Shown here: positions 56,851 to 64,000 of the stretch, in pieces
How the letters are laid out: each line of letters starts with the position of its first letter
Position numbering within the stretch: the stretch's first letter is position 1
Source of the DNA: Blattamonas nauphoetae
Taxonomy: Eukaryota; Preaxostyla; Oxymonadida
Direction of reading: 5' to 3'
Assembly: GCA_033064195.1 (NCBI GenBank)
Contig: JARBJD010000334.1
Span: forward strand, 1 to 64,000
DNA: 64,000 nucleotides
Program-made: the position numbers and the translations under genes
Notes under the pieces: generated by a model
What the model was told of the DNA's origin: nothing
The model's database searches: none
The model's input: the letters and a program-made list of their open reading frames with translations, nothing else

Positions 56851-57385
56851 TTGATCCTTTGGGTATCCAAGAAAATTCTGAATGAGAGATTGAAAAAGAA
56901 CCCGAAAAAATACAGTGCCGACGAGGAGATTTGGAATTGTGAGATTTCAGATGAAATTATCAACTTCAGATCGAACGAGCAGGCTGGTTGGGTCTTTTTT
57001 GCCATTCCTTCCCAGCTATCATCAATATATCACAAATTATTGAGAAAATAAGGGTTTGCGATGGTCTGTGTGCATGATCAGGACTTTTTCGCTGAAAAAA
57101 TGACTGAATCGAAGAGTCACACCTTCGTGACGGAGAAGCTGAGAGTTCGGCCTTTGATTGTTTCAGGTTGAAGGCGAACATGCGTAGTGTCAAGGGAACA
57201 TGTGTTGGTTGTTTTGAAGAGATCCGTGCTGTTCACACGAGGAATGCTTTGAAGACATGGGTCAGATCCTAATGAAAGAATCTGTTCGATTGGCCAGTGC
57301 CTGATGATTGAAGCAAAAAGGGAAATTTTCGGCAAGGGTGGACTTTCTGGGCCAAAAAACTCTAAGTAGTGGCAAAAAAGTTGTG
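56851..57385. other. Unassigned stretch downstream of decayed gene B
   Basis: No clear gene. A reverse-strand frame ends LDTTHVRLQPETIKGRTLSFSVTKV with a stop at 57117 and could be a 3' exon of an unknown gene. A 23-bp string (ggcaagggtggactttctgggcc, about 57333) is repeated in inverted, slightly changed form near 58635, on the far side of the tRNA-like sequence. Confidence 0.3.
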
Positions 57386-58318
57386 CTCGGCGGGAGTCGA
57401 ACCCCGAGCACAACAGTCGACAGAGGGGTTGGCTACCCTCCTTCCAAAACCCGTCACTTTCCAAAACCCGTCACACTTTTGACGGGTCATCTTTTTGTTG
57501 TTTCCACCTCTCATTTTCATCTCAAAATTGTTTTTATTCAACTTTTTTTTGAAATGAAATCAATTGAAAACAAATCGAGAAAAAAGTCAACATAGTAATA
57601 CCTCCTTGTTCTGGTCAAGGTGATCAACCCTGAATTTTGTTGTGGGTGATCCTCCTCGACCAGTCATCGTACAGACCTCTCGTTTTCACTGAATCGAATG
57701 TTTTGGTGGAATTGAAGCTTTTCTGCCATTTTCAATCTTGTTTATGCAACAGACATTTCCGTCATTTCATCATTTTGCGCCCAACGATCAAAAATGCAAC
57801 CTTTCCGTCACTACAACTTCTTCACTTGTCACAAATTTTTGTAAAAATCATTCGGAGAGCATCATTCTCTTGGTCAAATGATAATTTCTTCAAAAAAGTT
57901 TAGATAGATGCCAAATTTGTGTGAAAACTGTCGAAAACATGAGTTTTTAGAAAAAGATGAGAATTAAGAGTTGTTCAGAAAAGAATGAAAATGGCAGAAA
58001 AGCTTCAATTCCACCAAAACATTCGATTCAGTGAAAACGAGAGGTCTGTACGATGACTGGTCGAGGAGGATCACCCACAACAAAATTCAGGGTTGATCAC
58101 CTGGACCAGAACAAGGAGGTATTACTATGTTGACTTTTTTCTCGATTTGTTTTCAATTGATTTCATTTCAAAAAAAAGTTGAATAAAAACAATTTTGAGA
58201 TGAAAATGAGAGGTGGAAACAACAAAAAGATGACCCGTCAAAAGTGTGACGGGTTTTGGAAAGTGACGGGTTTTGGAAGGAGGGTACCGCTAGGCCAAAC
58301 GCGCCGCACGTTCATTTC
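57386..58318 (-). tRNA. tRNA-like sequence interrupted by the palindromic element
   Basis: Read on the reverse strand and ignoring the 849-bp insert, a tRNA-like D arm (GGCCTAGCGGTAGCC) leads to a CTGTCGA loop and then a T arm (GGTTCGACTCC). The insert sits at the TA of the conserved D-loop GGTA. The outer ends GTGCGGCG and CGCCGAGCAC pair only with a bulge, and the anticodon stem is weak. It may thus be a tRNA-derived repeat or a pseudogene instead of a working tRNA (GTC, Asp, if real). A 10-bp hairpin also surrounds the T arm. Confidence 0.35.
57436..58284. mobile_element. 849-bp palindromic (foldback) TA element, copy 2
   Basis: The same ends, length and arms as 49941-50789, in the opposite central orientation. 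A TA duplication stands at 57434-57435 and 58285-58286. The 88-codon frame in its centre is identical in both copies, but nothing shows that it is translated. Confidence 0.92.
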
Positions 58319-58712
58319 CAAAAAATTGGTGTCTTGAAGGGAAAACGACCATAGATCGTCACTTCACGATACATCATGATTAATCGCAATGTTTTGATAA
58401 ATTTTGTGAAAATACCAGTCATAATAGTGAAATGATTCAAGATAGCGAAAAGGTGAAGTGATATAGTTCGCCGATCGCCCACATCAAACATGATCGAATG
58501 AGCGTGACAGTCTCTGAGACGATCTTGACACTATTCTCACCATTTTGAAACGAATACCCGTTTTCAACTTTATATGCCACATTATTTCGAGAGAATAGCC
58601 TAGTTAAACAATAAAGTCACAACGCACCTCGATCACCTGTGGCCCAGAAAGTCCACTCGTGCCAAATTTTCATTCTGTTTCTTCCGAAGTGGATGCCACA
58701 TTTCGATTGTAA
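58319..58712. other. Unassigned stretch
   Basis: About 390 bp of AT-rich sequence. Near 58635 it contains the inverted partner of the 23-bp string at 57333. Nothing else is recognised. Confidence 0.3.
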
Positions 58713-58926
58713 TAGTCCTCGAATCAGACCGGACTTGTTCATCAGGCCGTACAAATGAAGCGGAAGATGGGTCGAATGGTGTTTTTTCATGACATTGATT
58801 GTTAATTCTGAATCTTCCATCAGTGAAGAGTTCCTGAATGATCAAACCATTTCATGTATTGTTTCGATTGCCGATGTTCACCTTGCATTTTCACACAATA
58901 ATCAATCGTTTCGAGACATAAAGTGA

Positions 58927-61423
58927 TTATCCAAACTGAATATACCATTCAGGAGAGTGTTTGGCTCGTCCTCCCTGATCCTTTGACGAACATTCTGCTT
59001 TCGAAAACCCCAATGAAGGTGATGACCGTGGATGCTTGTGCCTCGGAATCAACTTCTCAGAAGGGAGGAAGGTTGATTTGGTCGATTCTTGTCGCTTAGT
59101 TTTTGTTGGAAGTTGGGGAATCGGATCCTCTTCATCGTCGTCTCGAATCATTTTGAGACGAGCGCGTGGTACAGGCCTCTGAGCGTTGTCCTTCGTCGAG
59201 GGTTGCTGTGCGGATGAAGGAGGAGTCTTTTCGTCGCAGGTCGGATTGAGTTCGCACCGTGCCTCTGTTTCAGTAATCAACAGATGATCAGTGTCATCAT
59301 CATCCTGATCTTGTGTCGGAAACATGAGACGTTTTCGAAGAGCGAGTTGATGCGCCTCGAGAAAGGGGTCTGCCTCATCGATTTCCGCCTGAATTGAAAT
59401 TGGACGTACAGTTTCCAGTTCTTGATCATCATCGCCTTCCGGAAGTTTGAGATGACATCTCCACCCACTTTGAACCAGTGGATCTGAAAGGATTTTTGAT
59501 CCTAGTGGAAAGCTTCGTCTGGCTTCCTCAGCAAGCGATCCATCTCTCAGTTGTCCTGTGATGAGATGGGAGTTGAACGGATAAATACCAGCTTCTCTAA
59601 AACTTGCAACTATCTGCTCAGAATTGTCCAGTGCTGTTTTTGCAGCGGATTCCACCTTTAGTAGCCATGAGATGAGCTCAGTACGCTGTTTTGTTTTGGA
59701 AGGGAGAGGTGGGAGTTTTTGCAGGTTTCTTTTGAATGCAGAGTTTACATACAGATCACAGGGTTGGAGGATCGACGAACAATTTGACGGGAGACATATG
59801 CTGTCGATCCCTTGGTCCGCAAGCTGCTTCCAAAGATTTGGCTGATTGGGAGAAGAATGGCCGTCGAAAATTAACAGAGCTCTAGAAGTTGGTTTTTTTT
59901 ATTTTCGTTTTCCTGTCCTGTATTTCTGGCGCTAGTCCCTTCAGGAGAATATCTGATAGAAGTTCCTTATTCATCCACCCTTTGGTTGAGGTGTGGAAAG
60001 AAAATCGTGAAGGGAAATGCCTCGACAGAGATTCCTGATTTATTTTTGCGGGGATGATTAGATGAGATGTCAACGCCTCGCCATCGGCTGCGATCGTGAA
60101 AAGCATCGTATGACTGAAGATCATCGAAGGAGGGGTAGAATAGACAACAGAACTGTGAAAGGTTGTGATCTTCTTTTCATGTATGAATTGAGTAGATACA
60201 AGTGAGGTCTCATCGAAGTTGTATATGAGTTCGGGAGGATAGTCGTACTTGTCAAACAACGATTTCAAATTGTCGAAGAACGGTTGTGTGTGAACTTTTG
60301 TCATGGCATTTTGTCTCCTCTGCTCCATGCAAATGGGTTTCAGGGCTTTGAAGAGTGGATGCTTCTTTATCCAATCCCTGACCCAACTGCGACACGGTTC
60401 GTGTATTTCGACGGAAACGTATCTTGTTCTTGACATTCGAATCGAACAGGCCTGAATGACAATAATTTTGTAAGATGAGGGGAATACCATGACCAGGGTT
60501 TGGATCGGGTCCTCCCCTGACTCACCCTCAAAAGACCTCACCTCTATTCTAATTTATGTTTTTGGTTTAATTTTCACGAGGATTCTCATTTCATGAAAAA
60601 TTGATTATAGATTGAACAAAATTTCTAAATATGAGATGGATAGTGGAAAAAAATGAGGTGCTGTTTTTCGCTTCGATTATCTCAATAAGCTCTATCAAGG
60701 AGAAATTTCCTCTTTTTTTTCATTAAATGGATTCGAGAAGCTCATTTCACATCTAAAATCAAATTGAAAGTCTCGTTGGATCACTCGATGGAAAAACTGA
60801 GAATTGATCCAACCCACCAACTTTTATGTCATCTGGATCAAGTGACAATTTCTGTGTTTTTTGCGAAAAAAAGAGAAATTCAACTGTGTCCGGTGAAATT
60901 GAAGGAAATTTAAGGTGCGAAATGGTGTCGGAGAGTCGTGATGTGGTCGATGATCTCACTTTTTTCACATTTGAGTGTCCTAATTTGGACACCAGGAGAC
61001 CTCACCTCCAAAATGGGGAGGTGAGGTCTTTTAACCTCACGTTCTCGTGTAAAGTGTCAGACAACTATAAACCCTGACCATGACTCCAACATCCTTGTAG
61101 GTTGGATGCAGACCATTGGAAATCAATTCCAGAATGTCTCTCTGCAGTTGCTTAGATTCACCTTCATTAAGATACAACCGTGTTCCAGTTCTCCCTATTT
61201 CTTCACCTTGAAGAAATGCAGTTAAATGTCGAAGTCTTGTTGGTCGGTGGAGCCCTTCCAGAAAAGGAAGTTTAAATTGTGACATCCTCACCACTGCCCC
61301 ATCCAGGAGGATAACATGTGGTGAGCGCGGATGAATGTCTTTTTGATCTGTGCTGATGAACTCATGCAGCTCTGAGAGTGTCAATGGCTGTCCATCCTGC
61401 ATTTTCGATTGAAAATGACCCAT
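58927..61423 (-). pseudogene. DDE_1 (pogo/Tigger/jerky-like) transposase with intron and frame change
   Basis: A likely start is the ATG at 61423 (MGHFQSKMQDGQPLTLSELHEF). The CENP-B-like helix-turn-helix follows (LNEGESKQLQRDILELISNGLHPTYKDVGVMVR). A GT at 61072 (GTTTAT) and an AG at 60452 bound a 621-bp intron that keeps frame into ACSIRMSRTRY...PCRSWVRDWIKKHP. The catalytic core follows: NFDETS (about 60215), then LLIFDGHSSPNQPNLWKQLADQGIDSICLPSNCSSILQPCDLYVN (about 59880-59740), giving the three Asp residues. A run of eight A residues (reverse strand, about 59892-59899) puts the second half one base out of frame. That could be decay, an assembly error or slippage. The acidic C-terminal tail ends at 58927. 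Confidence 0.8.
60527..61034. repeat. Palindromic-ended insert inside the transposase intron
   Basis: The string aaaagacctcacctc (60530-60544) and its complement gaggtgaggtctttt (61018-61032) bound about 500 bp within the proposed intron. A further gacctcacctc lies just inside the right end. It looks like a small nested TIR element, though I find no clear target duplication. Confidence 0.5.
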
Positions 61424-61553
61424 TGATTTCGTCTCATTCACATAAATGACGTAGAACAGACAATAGACACGATATGAAATGGAGAAAATGTGACTGAACG
61501 TGGAGTGGTTCTCGTACGGCCTGATGAACATGTACGGCCTGATTCGAGGACTA

Positions 61554-62800
61554 TAAGCTCCATTCCATCCAGAAACCTGGTTTGATTTATGGCAAAAGGT
61601 GAAAATTAAGAAGAAGTATGCATTTGGGTGACCTGGCTGGAAACGCAATTTATTAATCGCACCCCTTTAAATGGAGGTGTTGCCAAAAGATCTCACTTCA
61701 TGGATCACAGAGTCTCATCATTCCGACAGAAGAGTCACTTTCCATCAAGGACCAAAAGTTGCTCAACGTTCATTGGATCTCTGGAGCTGCTGCCATCCTG
61801 GAGAGCTCTTCCTCCTAGGAGTCCATCTTCCTGTGCAACGTCTCATTCAACTGTTAATCGTCTTCCAGTGGTGTTTCCTTCGTGTTCGATAGCCGTTCCA
61901 CCGAGTTTCCAGAAGAATCAGCCACTACAGAATCGTTTCATAATACAATTTCCGTGTATGATGATTTCACTAAGGGCCATATTCTCGCCTTTCAACGTGG
62001 GGAACTTGATGGTCGCGAACTACTTCGTCCCCGATACTCTCGCCCAGACCGTTCCACATTGCGGGCAATGGTTGAGAAATCGAGTGGAAATGAACGGAGT
62101 TGATGATTAAATTGCATCTGATGACATAGTGGGAGGCGCACCCTAACTACTTGGTCATTAAGAAGAATGGTTGATCCGAAACCAACCCACAATTTTCTAA
62201 CTGACATTTCGTAATCAATCGAACATTCCATTTTTAGTGAAATGAATCGACTCAAAAAACAAGTAGATCTGATCAAAAGGTTTCCTGTTGCTTTTGGCAG
62301 TACAGAGTTGGAATTTCGGATGGAAGATGGAGAAGGAATCTTGTGCAGCGCATGCAATGCCTTTTATAAAGATAAGCTGAAAACTTCAAAACTGTTCATC
62401 AATACACCTTCAAAAACGATAAATGGCAACAATCTTTCCAGACACCTCCAATCAAACCGACATTTGTCGATCTCACACAATGATATCTACCCTAAAACAG
62501 ATAACCAACCTCAAATGTCTCTTCCACAACTGTCTCATACTCTCCAACAAAATCTCTTTCGATCAACATATTTCATAGCAGTAGTATAGAAGGCGATTTG
62601 GGAACCCCCGCTCCTTAGACACCACTACGATAGCTTTTTCTCCATGCCGATTGACAATTCAGAAAATACTTGAAGTAAAAGTCATTTTCATTTCAGAAAG
62701 TTGTCAATCTGAGAGAAATATTCTCTTCCAGAGTTCAGTTCCTTCAAACTTTCAAGTTGAAGCAAAATTTTGACAATTTTCAAAAAAGCAAAAACCTTGA
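61554..62800. other. Unassigned region right of the pogo-type element
   Basis: Forward frames of 70-160 codons overlap in all phases and show no family motif. One stretch (62242-62589) starts MNRLKKQVDLIKRFPVAFGSTELEFRMEDGEGILCSACNAFYKD and includes CxxC...H-x(5)-H (LSRHLQSNRHLSISH). This spacing fits a BED- or C2H2-type zinc finger, as at the N-terminus of some transposases. See the separate entry. Confidence 0.35.
62242..62589 (+). CDS. Possible zinc-finger fragment (BED/C2H2-like)
   Basis: A 115-codon frame with ILCSACNAFYKDKLKTSKLFINTPSKTINGNNLSRHLQSNRHLSISH: CxxC followed after about 30 residues by HLxxxxH. This is the layout of the zinc fingers that open hAT-type and other transposases and some host proteins. 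There is no catalytic domain after it, so it is either a first exon or a remnant. Confidence 0.35.
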   Translation: MNRLKKQVDLIKRFPVAFGSTELEFRMEDGEGILCSACNAFYKDKLKTSKLFINTPSKTINGNNLSRHLQSNRHLSISHNDIYPKTDNQPQMSLPQLSHTLQQNLFRSTYFIAVV

Positions 62801-62977
62801 TTTTGGCGGAAGCTGGTGTATTTTTTCAAGGTTCCGAAGGTTGCGACCCTTCTCATCGGTCCCTTTTAGACCGGCATCGGAACTCATTTTTATCGGTTTG
62901 AGTTCCGGAGACGTACGTTGGTCTTGCCAAGGGCCTAGACCATGCCAAAGGGCAGTGATATGTGAAATTTAATGCTT

Positions 62978-63060
62978 CCGCCAGGAATTGAACCTAGGAC
63001 CTTCAGCTTAGTAGTAGTAGTGCGTGCACTCACCATTACCACTAGACTATCCGGTCCTGA
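62978..63060 (-). repeat. tRNA-like sequence with boxes A and B
   Basis: The reverse strand has TAGTCTAGTGGTAATGG (D arm, box A) and GGTTCAATTCC (T arm, box B) with a good T stem (CTAGG/CCTGG). A TACTACTACTA run fills the middle, and the acceptor strands do not pair. It is probably tRNA-derived (SINE-like) or a decayed tRNA. Confidence 0.45.
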
Positions 63061-63154
63061 AATTATCCCGGAAAATCAGAAACTTTATATCCGAAAAAAA
63101 GACACTATAGCAGATTTAAAATTTGAAAACTTTGTCAATAAATTCAAAATATAG

Positions 63155-63310
63155 CAAAATCGCTCCCGTGAAAAAGTCATGCTTTTTAACGAGGGTAACA
63201 AGTGGCCAAGAATTAAGATTTAGCAGATCGCTCCCGTGAAAAAGGCATGCTTTTAATCGGGGGTAAAAAAGTCGTTCCCGTGATAAATCCATGCTTTTTA
63301 ACGAGGGGAG
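63155..63310. repeat. Three hairpin repeats
   Basis: The unit cg(c/t)tcccgtgaaaaag plus tcatgctttttaacgaggg occurs at about 63163, 63229 and 63273, spaced 66 and 44 bp apart. Each can fold, pairing CCCGTGAAAAAG with CTTTTTAACGAGGG. The function is unknown. Confidence 0.6.
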
Positions 63311-63391
63311 ATAGGTAGACGATAAAAGGAATATATAGCAGATCTGAACATTCGAGGTATAAGGCACAGGTCGAAACTAACATTTTCAGGA

Positions 63392-63463
63392 GCTAGTAGC
63401 TCAGTGGGTATGTTCCAGTGTCCACCCGTTTCTAGGGGGTGGTTCGATTCAGGCGAGGGGCAA
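63392..63463 (+). repeat. tRNA-like sequence on the forward strand
   Basis: AGTAGCTCAGTGGGTATG resembles a D arm and GGTTCGATTCA a T arm, with about 45 bases between. The acceptor strands do not pair. It is likely tRNA-derived. Confidence 0.4.
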
Positions 63464-63467
63464 TCTT

Positions 63468-63580
63468 AATTTCAAAAAAATGAAAAAGTTTCAAAATGCC
63501 AAAACAATTTCAAAAATTTTAAAAAAAAATTCAAAAATTCAAAAAATTCAAAAAATTCAAAAATTCAAAATTTCCAAAAA
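63468..63580. repeat. A-rich low-complexity tract (aaattc)n
   Basis: Runs of A and the repeated unit aaaaattc directly follow the tRNA-like sequence, as an A-rich tail follows a SINE body. Confidence 0.7.
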
Positions 63581-63614
63581 AGTTGAAGTATGATACCTCG
63601 ACGGAATTTCCCTT

Positions 63615-63865
63615 GATACTCAGGCAAAATGGTGCCCTCGTGGCTAATGCGTAGAACGAATTGAAGGTTGAATTGGAGACGGTGGATTTCTAGGAATCCG
63701 CCCCGGGGTTCATGTTGGCTTCAGATTCTCGATAGAGAGTTTGACCGTAAATCATGCCCACCCAAGACTTAACCCTTCAAGGAATTCGCCAGCAGTAGTC
63801 ATTGAGAAGGATCACGATAGAATGATCCCCAAAGGAGTATCGGGTTGTCCTACGGTACAATCATA
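63615..63865 (+). repeat. Possible second tRNA-related SINE-like unit
   Basis: GTGGCTAATGCGTAG (box-A-like) is followed by GGTGGATTTCTAGGAATCCGCC (a hairpin) and GGGGTTCATG (a poor box B). About 150 bp of unrelated body and a low-complexity tail come next. The resemblance is weak. Confidence 0.3.
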
Positions 63866-63874
63866 CAAACTTGA

Positions 63875-63945
63875 AAAATTGAATGATGAATGATTGAAAG
63901 ATTGAAAAATGAATGATTGAAAAATTGAATGAATGAAAAAATGAA
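63875..63945. repeat. Low-complexity tract (gaatgattgaaa)n
   Basis: An irregular run of gaatgattga and ttgaaaaa units that closes the window's repeat region. Confidence 0.65.
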
Positions 63946-64000
63946 ACAAAAGAAGCACGATGAAAGCTGGCACAACAGGGAACAAAAAATAAAAAGTTCT

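Larger units (their letters stand above)
58715..61551. mobile_element. Pogo/Tigger-type DNA transposon, 2.8 kb
   Basis: The inverted ends are GTCCTCGAATCAG...CTGATTCGAGGAC, flanked by TA (58713-58714 and 61552-61553). The outer 40 bp of the two ends match closely, and the right end has CAGGCCGTAC doubled. The transposase gene on the reverse strand belongs to the DDE_1/CENP-B-like group. Only one copy is seen here. The ends also resemble those of the virus-like element (see findings). Confidence 0.85.

Noticed and set aside
58713-61553. Target duplication of three bases (TAA) for the pogo-type element
   Set aside because: TA fits equally and is the rule for this superfamily; the third base is probably chance.
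61628-62110. 160-codon forward frame right of the pogo-type element
   Set aside because: Overlapping frames in all phases and no motif; composition is not protein-like.

Overview
The window looks like a nuclear genome segment of an anaerobic flagellate of the oxymonad type (Blattamonas-like). This is an inference. It rests on very large surface proteins that combine a right-handed beta-helix ectodomain, one membrane span and a degenerate kinase-like C-lobe, on ARM-like paralogous proteins, on short GT-AG introns (49 to 150 bp in the one clear intron-containing gene), and on the standard genetic code (TAA, TAG and TGA all end long frames). No rRNA is present.

Layout. Positions 1-7067 are the right-hand part of a broken, virus-like Polinton/Maverick-type element: a family B DNA polymerase running off the left edge, two small repeat proteins, and a terminal repeat ending in CACGGGACT. 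It sits inside an ARM-like host gene whose 3' part continues at 7068-7619. A whole paralogue follows at 9480-10553, and both are trailed by related, decayed duplicated flanks. Positions 12419-18517 and 22905-29630 are two intact giant beta-helix/pseudokinase membrane proteins. They flank a five-exon CLN3 (battenin) orthologue (19249-20938) and a reverse-strand gene with a possible SPRY-like domain (21268-22320).

Positions about 30.3-57 kb hold a diverged tandem duplication. Each unit has a reverse-strand beta-helix membrane-protein gene with a short tail and no kinase lobe, facing away from a decayed forward-strand relative. Both reverse-strand genes are split by three different DNA transposons. 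Gene 1 (31574-42246) carries a mariner (TA duplication), a Mutator-like element (9 bp) and a hAT element (8 bp), with a fourth element 5 bp beyond its stop codon. Gene 2 (45322-52894) carries a PIF/Harbinger-like element (TTA), an 849-bp palindromic TA element and an unclassified element with a 6-bp duplication. When each insert and one copy of its target duplication are left out of the count, the remaining host sequence is 3654 nt (1218 codons) and 3669 nt (1223 codons), open throughout. The insertions are therefore young, or the reading frames are still under selection.

Several of the inserts carry host-like coding fragments instead of a transposase (Pack-type capture). The right end holds a second copy of the 849-bp element inside a tRNA-like sequence, a 2.8-kb pogo/Tigger-type transposon (58715-61551), and a tRNA-like, A-rich repeat region to the window edge.
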